Below are positions 53,733 through 63,272 of a stretch of 64,000 nucleotides of DNA, piece after piece (within the stretch, counting starts at the first letter, position 1; each line of letters begins with the position of its first letter). The position numbers and the translations under genes are program-made. Where the stretch lies: NCBI RefSeq assembly GCF_000720255.1, contig NZ_JOJE01000018.1, forward strand, positions 1 through 64,000, in the 5' to 3' direction. The stretch comes from Streptomyces griseus subsp. griseus (lineage in GTDB: Bacteria; Actinomycetota; Actinomycetes; Streptomycetales; Streptomycetaceae). A model generated the notes under the pieces. That model saw only the letters and a program-made list of their open reading frames with translations, was not told the DNA's origin and searched no databases.

Positions 53733-53798
53733 TGTGCCCCGCTCGTGCGCCGCGTGTGCCCCGCTCGTGCGCCGCGTGTGCCCCGCTCGTGCTCTGCG
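53733..53798. repeat. 22-bp tandem repeat, three copies
   Basis: The 22-base unit beginning TGTGCCCCGCTCGTGCGCCG occurs exactly at 53733-53754 and 53755-53776, and again with changes near its end at 53777-53798. It lies between the SUKH-4 terminator and the coiled-coil gene. The region has no gene. Confidence 0.75.
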
Positions 53799-53910
53799 GG
53801 CGGTCATGGCTCATGATGTTCGCGGCTTATAAGCGGAGTGTCGCGTTATGAACACTTCCGTCTGATCCATCAAGATGTGCGCGAAATGGATCCGGCGGAG
53901 AGGGTTCAGG

Positions 53911-54795
53911 ATGAGCAGCGCATCGGTGTCGCCCCACGGTTTCGTGATCGTCCGGGGGCGTGGCTACCGGCCCGACCAGGTCGACGCCTACGCCGAGGCG
54001 CTCTCCGACGATCGTGACCGCGCGTGGGAGCGGGCCGCCCGTCTCACCGTGCTGGCCCGGGACATGGAGGAGGAGGCGGAGTGGCTGCGGGAGGCGGTGA
54101 CGCACCTCGCTCCGCAGACCTACGAGGCGTTGGGGGAGTCTGCCCGGCGCCTTTTCGAGCTGGTGGTGGAAGAGGCGCAGGCCGAGCGGGCGCGGGCGCG
54201 GCGCGAGGCGGATGAGTGCCGCGCCGAGGGCGAGGCGGACGCCCTGGAGGTGTGTCAGGGGGCGCGCGAGGAGGCGGACGCGCTGCGCGCGGAGGCCGAG
54301 GAGCGCGCCCGTCAGCGGTTGCTCGTGGCGCGCGCCGAGGCGGACGAGATCCGGGTGAGTGCCCGTCGTGAGGTGAAGGAGAGCCGGGGTGAGGCGCTGG
54401 CGGCGCTGCGGGAGATGCGCCTGCGCACCACCGAGATGCTCACCGATCAGGAGAGGGAGTTCGCCGAGCGGTACGCCGAGGTGGACGGGGAGGCCGCCGA
54501 GCGGGCGGCCGAGCTGGACGCCCTGCACGCCCGGTTGCTGACACGGGCCGAGGCCGCGCTCTCCGAGGCGAAGCAGGCGTTCGCCGAGGCGGAGGAGTCG
54601 GCCCGGCGGCGCGAGGAGGAGGCCCGGGCGCGGGCCGCGGAGCTGGTGGCCGACGCCCGGGCGCGCGAGGAGCACATCGCGTGCGAGACGGAACGCGTGC
54701 TGCGCGAGCACGAGGAGCGCCGGGACGACGTACAGGCCCACATGGACCACGTACGCAGCAGCTTGACGGCGCTGACGGGACAGGTGGCGGACTGA
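53911..54795 (+). CDS. Coiled-coil protein of the DivIVA/Scy/FilP-like 'cellulose-binding' type
   Basis: A 294-residue protein. The N terminus (FVIVRGRGYRPDQVDAYAEALS) resembles the DivIVA-type membrane-curvature motif. Residues 60-285 are a nearly unbroken charged coiled coil rich in Ala, Glu and Arg. In Streptomyces such proteins act as cytoskeletal or polar-scaffold elements; the label 'cellulose-binding' is historical. The ATG at 53911 has GGAGAGGG upstream, preferred to the in-frame ATG at 53875. Confidence 0.75.
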   Translation: MSSASVSPHGFVIVRGRGYRPDQVDAYAEALSDDRDRAWERAARLTVLARDMEEEAEWLREAVTHLAPQTYEALGESARRLFELVVEEAQAERARARREADECRAEGEADALEVCQGAREEADALRAEAEERARQRLLVARAEADEIRVSARREVKESRGEALAALREMRLRTTEMLTDQEREFAERYAEVDGEAAERAAELDALHARLLTRAEAALSEAKQAFAEAEESARRREEEARARAAELVADARAREEHIACETERVLREHEERRDDVQAHMDHVRSSLTALTGQVAD

Positions 54796-54855
54796 CGGGG
54801 CAGCCCGACCGGGCCCGGAGATGCCCGCGGTGCGGCGGCATTGTCTTGTGCGGTG

Positions 54856-55281
54856 TTACAGCTCGCCGTCGAAGTAGAACGGCCAACTGTTGCAGCCTTG
54901 GTCCCTGCCGTCGGCGCCGTCCCGGGTGCACGCCATCACGGTGAACCATCCGGCGCCGCGCGACCATCCGAGGCTCGTGCGCGGAGGCGAGCAGCTTCCC
55001 GACCCGCCGGTCGCCTGGGCCGTCATCACCTTTGTGCTGCCGAAGTACAGGTATCCCACCGCGCGGCGCCCGTCGGGGTCGCCGCCGTCGCAAACGTCGA
55101 GGAAGACACCGTCGACAGACACGTAGGCCTGGGCGGATGCCCAGCCGTGCTTGGGCGAGTCGTACGACACGACGCTCTCGCTGACCGGCCCCGCCACCGC
55201 CGGGCCGGCGCCAAAGGCGAGGAGGCTCACGGCTGCTGCCGTGGCGCCCAGCCCCGTGATGACGCCTCTTCCGCTCTTCAT
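54856..55281 (-). CDS. Small secreted protein, unknown function
   Basis: A 141-residue protein with a typical signal peptide (hydrophobic core GLGATAAAVSLLAFGAG, cleavage after AVA near residue 29). The mature part has four Cys (DVCDGGD, GSCSPP, MACTRD, GCNSWPF) likely in disulfides and many aromatic residues. GGGGAAG precedes the ATG. It is convergent with the coiled-coil gene. A perfect 14-base inverted repeat lies just upstream. I do not recognise a family. Confidence 0.75.
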   Translation of the reverse strand: MKSGRGVITGLGATAAAVSLLAFGAGPAVAGPVSESVVSYDSPKHGWASAQAYVSVDGVFLDVCDGGDPDGRRAVGYLYFGSTKVMTAQATGGSGSCSPPRTSLGWSRGAGWFTVMACTRDGADGRDQGCNSWPFYFDGEL

Positions 55282-55296
55282 GGTCTTCCCCGTCCT

Positions 55297-55336
55297 CTCG
55301 CTGTCGACCCGATCGGCTGACCGGGTCGACAGCGAG
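55297..55336. promoter_or_regulatory. Perfect 14-bp inverted repeat upstream of the secreted-protein gene
   Basis: CTCGCTGTCGACCC (55297-55310) and GGGTCGACAGCGAG (55323-55336) flank a 12-base spacer. The near arm is 16 bases from the start codon of the secreted-protein gene. It could end the ActP transcript or act as an operator/leader hairpin. Confidence 0.45.
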
Positions 55337-55482
55337 TGTGCTTGCGGAGCTGTCGAGGCGGGAAGTTCAAGCGGCAGTCCCGGACGGTCCGGCTCTGTCC
55401 GGCCTGGTCAGGTCACTCGTCACGGGCTGTCCCGGACACGCCCCCGGGTGGTCGGGGGAGCGGCCCGGCAACCCTGCTCCCG

Positions 55483-57093
55483 TCAGTTCCCCCTCCGTAC
55501 CGCCCCGGCCAGAATCCACGCCTCCACCGCTTCGTACTGCCTGCGCTGTTCCGCCGCCTTCTCCCGGCCGGAGGCGAGCGTGCCGAGCCAGCCGAAGGCG
55601 AAGCCGAGGGGGATGGTGACCAGGCCGGTGGTGGTGAAGGGGAACCAGTTGAAGTCGGCGTCGGGGAACGCGGCGACGGGGGAGCCGGAGACGAGGTTGG
55701 TGCCCGGCATCAGCAGCAGGACGGCGAGGGTGCCGCCGATGAGGGTGCTGAGCAGGCCGGTTCGGGTGTAGCGGCGCCAGAAGAGGCTGTAGACGAGGGC
55801 GGGGGCGAGGGCGGAGGCGCCCAGGCAGAAGGACAGGGTGACCAGGGGTTGCAGGCTGCGGTGCTGGACCTGGACCGCCAGCAGGACCGTGGGGACGCCG
55901 ACGGCGAGGGCGGAGAGACGGGCCACGAGCATCTCGCGGCGCGGGGACATGTCCCTGGCGCGGGCCGCGAACACGTCGTGGGCGAGGGAGTTGGCGCAGG
56001 CGAGGATCATGCCGGCGACCGAGGCGAGCACCGTGAGGAAGATCGCGGTGGTGACCGTCGTGAACAGCAGGGTCTCGGCGGTGGAGATGTCGGCGCCGAA
56101 GGCCGCGCGGGATCCCATGAGGTAGGCGGTGTTGCCGCGCGGGTCGGCCTGGGCGATCGCGGCCCGGCCGACGAGGGCCGTCGCGCCGGCTCCTACGACG
56201 GTGATGACCAGCACGAACACGGCCACGCCCGACACCGCCCAGGACATCGAGCGGCGGACCTGGCGGGCGCTGGAGGCGGTGTACATGCGCATGGTGATGT
56301 GGGGCAGGCACGCGCCACCGAGGACCACCGTCAGCTCGGAGGTGATCATGTCGAGGCGGGGACTGGCGCCGCCCTGGAACTGAAGGCCCGAGTGGAGGAA
56401 GGCGGACCCGACTCCGCTCTGGTGTGCCGCCGCGTCGAAGAGGGTGCCCGGGTTCCAGTCGAAGCGGCTCAGGAGGAGTACGGCGATGACGGCGCCGGAG
56501 CCGAGCAGCATCACGATCTTCAGCATCTGGATGAGGGCGGTGCCCTTCATGCCGCCGATCGCCGCGTAACTGATCATCAGGGCGCCCATCACGAGGACGC
56601 ATCCCGTCTTCACCGAGTCGCCGGAGAAGCCGAGGATGAAGGCGAGCAGCTGACCCGTGCCGGCCAGCTGCACCAGCATCATCGGCAGCAGCGCGGCGAG
56701 GGTCACCCCGCACGCGGTGATGCGGACGGCCCGGCCGGGCATACCGCGGGTCAGGGCGTCGCCCATGGTGAACCGGCCCGCGTTGCGCAGGGGTTCGGCC
56801 AGCAGGAACATCAGCAGCATCAGCGACAGCGCGGTGCTGAGGGCGAGGACGATCCCGTCGTAGCCGAAGAGGGCGATCACGCCGCCGGTGCCGAGGACGG
56901 TCGCCGCGGAGATGTAGTCGCCGGCGATGGCGAGGCCGTTGCGCAGCGGGGACAGGGAGCGGTAGCCGGTGTAGAACTCGTCGAGGTCGTCGCGGTCGGG
57001 GCCGGTCATCACGCACAGCAGGAGGGTGATGGTGACGACCGCCGTGAAGGCGACCAGTGACATGGTCTGGGCGTCGCCGCTGAGTTCCGTCAT
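55483..57093 (-). CDS. Sodium:solute symporter, ActP (acetate permease) type
   Basis: A 536-residue solute:sodium symporter with about 13 helices. It resembles ActP: GDYISAATVLGTGG near residue 57, FTMGDAL, and PHITMRMYTA. The gene overlaps a DUF485 gene (ATGA), the typical partner of ActP/YjcH systems. The substrate is probably acetate or another short monocarboxylate, by family analogy. It is the second gene of the pair. Confidence 0.87.
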   Translation of the reverse strand: MTELSGDAQTMSLVAFTAVVTITLLLCVMTGPDRDDLDEFYTGYRSLSPLRNGLAIAGDYISAATVLGTGGVIALFGYDGIVLALSTALSLMLLMFLLAEPLRNAGRFTMGDALTRGMPGRAVRITACGVTLAALLPMMLVQLAGTGQLLAFILGFSGDSVKTGCVLVMGALMISYAAIGGMKGTALIQMLKIVMLLGSGAVIAVLLLSRFDWNPGTLFDAAAHQSGVGSAFLHSGLQFQGGASPRLDMITSELTVVLGGACLPHITMRMYTASSARQVRRSMSWAVSGVAVFVLVITVVGAGATALVGRAAIAQADPRGNTAYLMGSRAAFGADISTAETLLFTTVTTAIFLTVLASVAGMILACANSLAHDVFAARARDMSPRREMLVARLSALAVGVPTVLLAVQVQHRSLQPLVTLSFCLGASALAPALVYSLFWRRYTRTGLLSTLIGGTLAVLLLMPGTNLVSGSPVAAFPDADFNWFPFTTTGLVTIPLGFAFGWLGTLASGREKAAEQRRQYEAVEAWILAGAVRRGN

Positions 57094-57557
57094 CGGGTCG
57101 TCGCCTCCCGCCTGGCGTCCAGGGCGGCCTGCTTGCGGACGCGTTCGGCGAGCGGGTCGACGCGGCGGCGGGCGGTGCGCTCGTAGAGAGCGATCGCCAG
57201 GCCGGTGACGGGCAGTTGGAGCAGGGCGAGGACCAGCCCCGTGGGCAGTCCGGGGGTGATCGTGCCGGTCATGAACGAGGGCGCGAACGCGGACAGGACC
57301 AGGAACACGGTGAAGTAGCCGAGTGCGGTGAGCGTGGCCACGCGCCGCTGCCGACGGTAGGCGCCGCGCAGGATCCGCAGGTCGCTGTGGTGGCCCAGGG
57401 GTGGTCGGTCGGGTGCGCGCCGGGTGGGGTCGGGTGACGGGGACGGCTGCGACCGCTGCCAGGGATGGCCGGCGTGGGTGGAATGTGCGGGGTGCGTGGG
57501 TGATGAGGGCTGTTGCCGGGGCGGGGTGTGGTGCTCGGGCGGCGGGTGGTGGGACAT
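57090..57557 (-). CDS. DUF485 membrane protein (YjcH-like) partner of ActP
   Basis: A 155-residue protein. The first 60 residues are Pro/His-rich (HHPPPEHHTPPRQQP) and probably cytoplasmic and disordered. The DUF485 domain follows with two helices (ALGYFTVFLVLSAFAPSF and GLVLALLQLPVTGLAIALYE). The chosen ATG at 57557 lies after GGAGCCCCGGGT. The stop overlaps the symporter ATG. DUF485 proteins accompany ActP-type symporters, role unknown. Confidence 0.8.
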   Translation of the reverse strand: MSHHPPPEHHTPPRQQPSSPTHPAHSTHAGHPWQRSQPSPSPDPTRRAPDRPPLGHHSDLRILRGAYRRQRRVATLTALGYFTVFLVLSAFAPSFMTGTITPGLPTGLVLALLQLPVTGLAIALYERTARRRVDPLAERVRKQAALDARREATTR

Positions 57558-57758
57558 ACCCGGGGCTCCTTGCGTGGCTCGGGTCCGTGGCGGCGGACCG
57601 CAGGGAGGTGGGGGGCGCGAGCCACGCACGCTACTCGGCGCATCGCGGGTGCGGGAGGGTTTCGGCAAACTGAGTGGTCGGTATGCGCTTACTACGCAAA
57701 ACCGTTGCTGACCTGGGGCGTTACCGGCATTGACCCGGGTCCTGGGTGATCGCTCCGC

Positions 57759-59273
57759 TCACTCCCCGGGACTCTTCAGCACCGGAAACCGCCGCGGTGC
57801 CACGCACAGCAGCACCAGGAACGCCAGGCTCGCCGCGCAGGCCGCGCCCAGGTAGACCGCGTGCACCGCGTCCGCGATCGCGTGCCGTGTGGCCTCGGGG
57901 GCCGTCCCCGCGTCGAGGGCCCGGGTGACGGAGTCGAGGTCGCTCGCTCCGCCGAGCCGCGCGGCCAGTACGCCATTGGCGACCGCGCCGAAGACCGTGG
58001 CCCCGACGGTCTGGCCCGTTTGGCGGCAGAACAGCACGGACGCGGTCGTCGTGCCGCGCTCCGCCCAGCCGACCGTCGACTGCACCCCGACGATGAGGGG
58101 GAGTTGGAAGAGGCCGAGGGCCGCCCCGAGCAGGAGCATCAGCAGCGTCGGCTGCCAGGCCTCGCCCGGGTACGGCAGGAAAGGGAACGCGAACAGCACC
58201 AGAGCGGCCGCGCCGATGCCGAGCAGTGCCGTGTCCCGGAAGCCGATCCTGCGGTAGACGTGCTGGCTCAGCGCGGCCGACACCGGCCAGCTCAGCGTCC
58301 AGACGGACAGCACGAACCCGGCGGTCACCGGGGCGAGGCCCAGCACCGACTGAGCGTACGTCGGCAGGAACACCGCCGGCGCCACCATCAGCAGCCCCAG
58401 CGCGCCCAGCGCGAGATTGACGGCGGCGATCGTACGGCGGCGCCACACCCAGCCGGGGATGATCGGCTCGGCCGCCCGGCGCTCCACCAGCACGACCAGC
58501 GCGACCAGCGCCAGGCCCGCACCGAACAGGGCGAGCGAGGGTGCCGACAGCCACGGCCATGCCACCCCGCCCTGCACCAGCGCCGTCAGCAGGACGCCCC
58601 CGCACGCGAACACCGCGAGCGCGCCCGGCCAGTCGACGCGCGTGCGCGTGCCCGGGTTCTCCCGCTGCGGCTCGTGCAGATGGCGGACGATCAGCCACAA
58701 CGCCACCGCGCCGATGGGCAGGTTGACGAGGAAGATCCATCGCCAGTCGGCGTACGCCGCGAGGAGACCGCCGACGCCCGGGCCCGCGACCGCCGACACC
58801 GCCCACACCGTGGACAGCTTGGACTGGATCTTCGGGCGCTCCTCAAGGGGGTACAGATCGGCGGCGAGCGTCTGAACCGTGCCCTGCAACGCCCCTCCGC
58901 CCAGGCCCTGTACGACCCGGAAGGCGATCAGTGCCGCCATGTTCCAGGCGAGCGCGCACAGCAGGGAGCCCAGCAGGAACAGGGCCGCCCCGGCGATCAG
59001 TACCGGTTTGCGGCCGAAGGTGTCGGAGAGCTTGCCGTAGACCGGGAGGGTGACGGTGACGGCCAGCAGGTAGCCGGAGAACAGCCAGGAGAACACCGAG
59101 AAGCCGCCGAGGTCGCCGACGATCTGCGGTACGGCCGTGGAGACGATGGTGGAGTCCAGGGCCGCCAGCGCCATCGACAGCATGAGGGCCGCGACGACGG
59201 CACCCCGTCTGCCGGTGGCCGTGTGCTGCGCCGCCCCGCGTGTCGCCGGAGTCGTACCGCTCGTACCGCTCAC
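57759..59273 (-). CDS. MFS transporter, DHA2 family (14-helix drug:H+ antiporter)
   Basis: A 504-residue protein with 14 hydrophobic segments and the DHA2 motifs: LDSTIVSTAVPQIVG, the loop GKLSDTFGRKPV (motif A) and AVSAVAGPGVGG (motif C). Such exporters remove antibiotics or biocides. I chose the GTG at 59273 with GGGAGGGG upstream; an ATG at 59300 is also in frame. No adjacent regulator gene is present, so the substrate is unknown. Confidence 0.87.
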   Translation of the reverse strand: MSGTSGTTPATRGAAQHTATGRRGAVVAALMLSMALAALDSTIVSTAVPQIVGDLGGFSVFSWLFSGYLLAVTVTLPVYGKLSDTFGRKPVLIAGAALFLLGSLLCALAWNMAALIAFRVVQGLGGGALQGTVQTLAADLYPLEERPKIQSKLSTVWAVSAVAGPGVGGLLAAYADWRWIFLVNLPIGAVALWLIVRHLHEPQRENPGTRTRVDWPGALAVFACGGVLLTALVQGGVAWPWLSAPSLALFGAGLALVALVVLVERRAAEPIIPGWVWRRRTIAAVNLALGALGLLMVAPAVFLPTYAQSVLGLAPVTAGFVLSVWTLSWPVSAALSQHVYRRIGFRDTALLGIGAAALVLFAFPFLPYPGEAWQPTLLMLLLGAALGLFQLPLIVGVQSTVGWAERGTTTASVLFCRQTGQTVGATVFGAVANGVLAARLGGASDLDSVTRALDAGTAPEATRHAIADAVHAVYLGAACAASLAFLVLLCVAPRRFPVLKSPGE

Positions 59274-59724
59274 CCGCAGCCCCTCCCGTGCCCCTTGCAT
59301 CTATCTGCCGTCGGACAGCTTCCCATTGCCCCTCACGTCAGGGGAGGGTGCAGGCTGAGTGCGCCGGAGGGTGGAGGCGCCCCCGAGAAGTGCTCCACCC
59401 GGCGGTGGACTGCCCCTAGGGGTACCTCCGTCCTACGGCTCGGGGAGGGTTCGTACCGTCGGAGGACGAGACGGCGCGGGGGTGCTCCTTAACCTGGCTT
59501 TACGTCGTCGGGGGGCGGCAACCCCCACCGGAGGGGGGTGGGGTTAACCCCCCGGAAAGAGGGTGCCGAGCACCAGCGCGCCCGGACCTCTTCCGTCGAC
59601 AGACTGAGCGACGTAGCGACCGGCAAGCGCACCACCGCCGCGACGAGCGGCACACGCACCACTCCCGCACCGCACGGACCGCGGACCGGTGCGCCCGATT
59701 GATGACCGACTTAGGAGACATACC
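59274..59724. other. 450-base divergent intergenic region with hairpins
   Basis: This interval separates the MFS exporter and the ABC transporter operon. It holds a GC-rich hairpin with AACCCCCACC and GGTGGGGTT arms at 59522-59547, and the sequence AGGGGTACCTCC near 59417, resembling the core of the dispersed repeats elsewhere. No gene with support was found. Promoters for both operons lie here. Confidence 0.4.
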
Positions 59725-60513
59725 GTGACATCGGCTGTGACCATTCCCAGGCACGGGGGCACTGGAGGGCGTACGGCCGTTGCCGCGCGGGCGCGGCAGG
59801 TCGTCAAGGCGTACGGGTCCGGGGAGACCCGTGTCGTCGCCCTCGACCACGTCGACGTGGACATCGCCCGCGGTCAGTTCACCGCGATCATGGGCCCCTC
59901 GGGGTCCGGCAAGTCCACCCTGATGCACTGCCTCGCCGGGCTCGACACCGTGACCAGCGGTCAGATCCACCTGGACGACACCGAGATCACCGGCCTGAAG
60001 GACAAGAAGCTCACGCAACTGCGCCGCGACCGGATCGGCTTCATCTTCCAGGCGTTCAACCTGCTTCCCACCCTCAACGCGCTCGAGAACATCACGCTCC
60101 CCATGGACATCGCCGGCCGCAAGCCCGACAAGGGGTGGCTGGACCGGGTCGTGGAGACCGTCGGGCTCTCCGAACGGCTCAAGCACCGCCCCACCCAGCT
60201 CTCCGGCGGTCAGCAGCAGCGCGTCGCCGTGGCCCGGGCGCTGGCCGCCCGCCCCGAGATCATCTTCGGTGACGAGCCGACCGGAAACCTCGACTCGCGC
60301 GCCGGTGCCGAAGTCCTCGGCTTCCTGCGCCGCTCGGTGGACGAGCTCGGCCAGACCATCGTGATGGTCACGCACGACCCGGTCGCCGCCTCGTACGCGG
60401 ACCGGGTGCTGTACCTCGCCGACGGTCGCATCGTCGACGAGATGTACAAGCCGACCGCGGACGCCGTCCTCGACCGCATGAAGGACTTCGACGCCCGGGG
60501 GCGCACGTCATGA
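59725..60513 (+). CDS. ABC transporter ATP-binding protein (MacB/LolD type)
   Basis: The protein has 262 residues. Walker A (GPSGSGKSTLM), Q loop (FQAFNLLPTL), signature (LSGGQQQRVAVARAL) and Walker B (IIFGDEPTGNLDS) are intact, with the spacing of the MacB/LolD/BceA subgroup. It partners the FtsX-type permease encoded next. The GTG start has AGGAGAC upstream. The stop overlaps the permease ATG (ATGA). Such transporters handle antimicrobial peptides or lipids; the substrate is unknown. Confidence 0.92.
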   Translation: MTSAVTIPRHGGTGGRTAVAARARQVVKAYGSGETRVVALDHVDVDIARGQFTAIMGPSGSGKSTLMHCLAGLDTVTSGQIHLDDTEITGLKDKKLTQLRRDRIGFIFQAFNLLPTLNALENITLPMDIAGRKPDKGWLDRVVETVGLSERLKHRPTQLSGGQQQRVAVARALAARPEIIFGDEPTGNLDSRAGAEVLGFLRRSVDELGQTIVMVTHDPVAASYADRVLYLADGRIVDEMYKPTADAVLDRMKDFDARGRTS

Positions 60514-63089
60514 CCGTCATGAAGACCTCGATGCGCAACTTCTTCGCGCACAAGGGCCGGATGGCCCTGTCGGCGGTCGCGGTGCTGCTCTCGGTCGCGT
60601 TCGTGTGCGGGACCCTGGTGTTCACCGACACGATGAACACCACCTTCGACAAGCTCTTCGCGGCCACCTCCTCGGACGTGACCGTCAGCGCCAAGGGCGC
60701 CTCCGACACCGGGGAGACCACCTCCGACAACGGCAAGCCGCCGGTCGTCCCGGCCGCCGTCCTCGGCGAGGTACGCAAGGCGTCGGGTGTGAAGTCGGCG
60801 GAGGGGACCGTCTTCTCGACCTCGGTGACCGTCGTCGACGCCGACAAGGACAACCTGTCGCCCTCCAGCGGCGCGCCCACCGTCGTCGGCAGTTGGAACG
60901 GCAACGACGCCCGCACCATGAAGATCACCTCGGGTGCCGCGCCCAAGGGCTCCCAGCAGGTCATGGTCGACGCGGACACCGCCGACAAGCACCACCTGAA
61001 GCTCGGTGACGAGATCGGTGTGATCAGCGCGGTCGGCACGTACACCGCCAAGATCTCCGGCATCGCCACCTTCACCGTCACCAACCCCGGTGCCGCGATC
61101 TTCTACCTGGACACGAAGACGGCGCAGCAGTGGCTGGTCGGCGAGACCGGCGTCTACACGAACGTCAACGTCACGGCGGCCTCCGGGGTCACCGACGCAC
61201 AGCTGAAGAAGAACGTGGCCGCCGAACTCGGCGGCGCCTACAAGGTGCAGACCGCCAAGGAGACCGCCGACGCCAACCAGAAGGACGTCGGGGAGTTCCT
61301 GAACGTCATGAAGTACGCGATGCTCGGCTTCGCCGGGATCGCCTTCCTCGTCGGCATCTTCCTGATCATCAACACCTTCTCGATGCTGGTCGCCCAGCGC
61401 ACCCGCGAGATCGGCCTGATGCGTGCCATCGGCTCCTCCCGCAAGCAGGTCAACCGCTCCGTGCTGGCCGAGGCGCTGCTGCTCGGCGTGTTCGGCTCGG
61501 TGCTCGGTGTCGGCGCGGGCGTCGGCCTCGCCGTCGGACTGATGAAGCTCATGGGCATGACCGGCATGAACCTGTCCACCGACGACCTGACCGTCGCCTG
61601 GACCACCCCGGTGATCGGCCTGGTGCTCGGCGTGGTCGTCACCGTCCTGGCCGCCTACCTCCCGGCCCGGCGCGCCGGCAAGGTCTCCCCGATGGCCGCG
61701 CTGCGCGACGCGGGCGCCCCGGCCGACGCCAGGTCGAGCTGGATCCGGGCCCTGATCGGCATCCTCCTCACCGGCGCCGGCGGCTGCGGCCTCTACGTGG
61801 CCGCCACCGCGGACCAGGCCAAGGAGGGCTCGCTCTGGCTGGGCCTGGGCGTGGTGCTGACGCTGATCGGCTTCGTGGTCGTCGGCCCGCTGCTCGTGGG
61901 CGGCGTGGTACGGGTGCTGGGCGCGGCCCTGCTGCGGATGTTCGGTCCCGTCGGACGCATGGCCGAGCGCAACGCCCTGCGCAACCCGCGCCGTACCGGC
62001 GCCACGGGTGCCGCCCTGATGATCGGTCTGGCGCTGGTCGCCTGCCTGTCGGTGGTCGGTTCCTCCATGGTCGCCTCGGCCACGGACCAGCTCGACAAGA
62101 CCGTCGGCACGGACTTCATCATCCAGAACGACGGCGGACAGCTGGTCACCCCGCAGGCCGTCAAGGCGGTGAAGGAGACGCCGGGCCTGGAGCGGGTCAC
62201 CGAGTACAAGTGGACCGAGGCCGACTTCACCACCCCGGACGGCAAGAAGCTCAAGGACACCGCCATCACCGCGGCGGACCCGACCTACGCCACCGACGTC
62301 CGCGTCGAGACGGTCGCCGGCAAGCTCGCGGACGCCTACCGGCCCGACTCGATGTCCGTCCACGAGGACTTCGCCAAGGACCACAGGATCCACCTCGGCT
62401 CCAAGATCTCCGTGGCCTTCAAGGACGGCTCCACCGCCGGGCTGACGGTCCGCGCGATCACCAGCAGCGACGTCGTCATCGATCAGGGCGCGATGTACAC
62501 CTCCATCGCCACGATGGCCAAGTACGTCAAGGCCGACAAGATGCCGCTCGACCAGCTGGTCTTCGCCACGGCGCAGGAGGGCCGGCAGGACACCGCGTAC
62601 AAGGCGCTGAAGTCCGCGCTGCACGACTACCCGCAGTACCAGGTCCGTGACCAGACCGACTACAAGCAGGCGCTGAAGGACCAGGTCGGCCAGCTGCTGA
62701 ACATGATCTACGGCCTGCTCGCGCTGGCGATCATCGTGGCGATCCTGGGTGTGGTGAACACCCTGGCCCTGTCGGTCGTCGAGCGGACCCGGGAGATCGG
62801 CCTCATGCGGGCCATCGGCCTCTCCCGCCGCCAGCTGCGCCGGATGATCCGCATGGAGTCCGTGGTCATCGCCCTCTTCGGCGCCCTCCTCGGCCTCGGC
62901 CTGGGCATGGGCTGGGGCGCGACGGCCCAGAAGCTCCTCGCCCTGCAGGGCCTGACGGTCCTGGAGATCCCCTGGCCGACCATCACGGGCGTCTTCATCG
63001 GCTCGGCCTTCGTGGGCCTGTTCGCCGCGCTGGTCCCGGCGTTCCGGGCGGGACGGATGAACGTACTGAACGCGATCGCGACGGAGTAG
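60510..63089 (+). CDS. FtsX-like (MacB type) ABC transporter permease
   Basis: An 859-residue permease. The N-terminal helix (MALSAVAVLLSVAFVCGTLV) is followed by a large extracytoplasmic domain (about residues 45-260), then three helices, a duplicated second half with another extracytoplasmic domain and four C-terminal helices; the FtsX signature (TREIGLMRAIG) occurs twice, which shows internal duplication. Such permeases act mechanically with the ATPase encoded just before. A terminator follows. Confidence 0.9.
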   Translation: MTVMKTSMRNFFAHKGRMALSAVAVLLSVAFVCGTLVFTDTMNTTFDKLFAATSSDVTVSAKGASDTGETTSDNGKPPVVPAAVLGEVRKASGVKSAEGTVFSTSVTVVDADKDNLSPSSGAPTVVGSWNGNDARTMKITSGAAPKGSQQVMVDADTADKHHLKLGDEIGVISAVGTYTAKISGIATFTVTNPGAAIFYLDTKTAQQWLVGETGVYTNVNVTAASGVTDAQLKKNVAAELGGAYKVQTAKETADANQKDVGEFLNVMKYAMLGFAGIAFLVGIFLIINTFSMLVAQRTREIGLMRAIGSSRKQVNRSVLAEALLLGVFGSVLGVGAGVGLAVGLMKLMGMTGMNLSTDDLTVAWTTPVIGLVLGVVVTVLAAYLPARRAGKVSPMAALRDAGAPADARSSWIRALIGILLTGAGGCGLYVAATADQAKEGSLWLGLGVVLTLIGFVVVGPLLVGGVVRVLGAALLRMFGPVGRMAERNALRNPRRTGATGAALMIGLALVACLSVVGSSMVASATDQLDKTVGTDFIIQNDGGQLVTPQAVKAVKETPGLERVTEYKWTEADFTTPDGKKLKDTAITAADPTYATDVRVETVAGKLADAYRPDSMSVHEDFAKDHRIHLGSKISVAFKDGSTAGLTVRAITSSDVVIDQGAMYTSIATMAKYVKADKMPLDQLVFATAQEGRQDTAYKALKSALHDYPQYQVRDQTDYKQALKDQVGQLLNMIYGLLALAIIVAILGVVNTLALSVVERTREIGLMRAIGLSRRQLRRMIRMESVVIALFGALLGLGLGMGWGATAQKLLALQGLTVLEIPWPTITGVFIGSAFVGLFAALVPAFRAGRMNVLNAIATE

Positions 63090-63107
63090 CGACCCGTACA
63101 GAGGGAG

Positions 63108-63146
63108 CCCGGTGCCGAGACCCACGGGGGTGTTCTCGGCGCCGGG
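63108..63146 (+). terminator. Terminator of the ABC transporter operon
   Basis: CCCGGTGCCGAGA (63108-63120) pairs with TCTCGGCGCCGGG (63134-63146) with one wobble, then TGCTTTGTGTGTTT. Confidence 0.82.
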
Positions 63147-63157
63147 TGCTTTGTGTG

Positions 63158-63238
63158 TTTCAGCCCGTCCGGCGTTTGAGGACGAGGCCCGTTCAGGGCC
63201 GAAGCGGGGGTCCGGGGCCGCAGCCCCCAGGGATGGGA
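63158..63238. repeat. Dispersed Streptomyces intergenic repeat
   Basis: The stretch starting TTTCAGCCCGTCCGGCGTTT and including GGGGGTCCGGGGCCGCAGCCC is a motif I remember as very common between Streptomyces genes. It lies directly after the terminator. Confidence 0.65.
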
Positions 63239-63272
63239 CGGGTAGGGGCGGCGGGGGCGAGGACCCGCGACG

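Noticed and set aside
49366..53814. A 1482-codon open frame on the minus strand across the SUKH-4 and WHH-SUKH genes
   Set aside because: It mirrors the Pro/Gly-rich coding sequence, is an Arg/Pro-rich shadow with no domain, and the opposite strand has clear conserved domains and a terminator in the right place.
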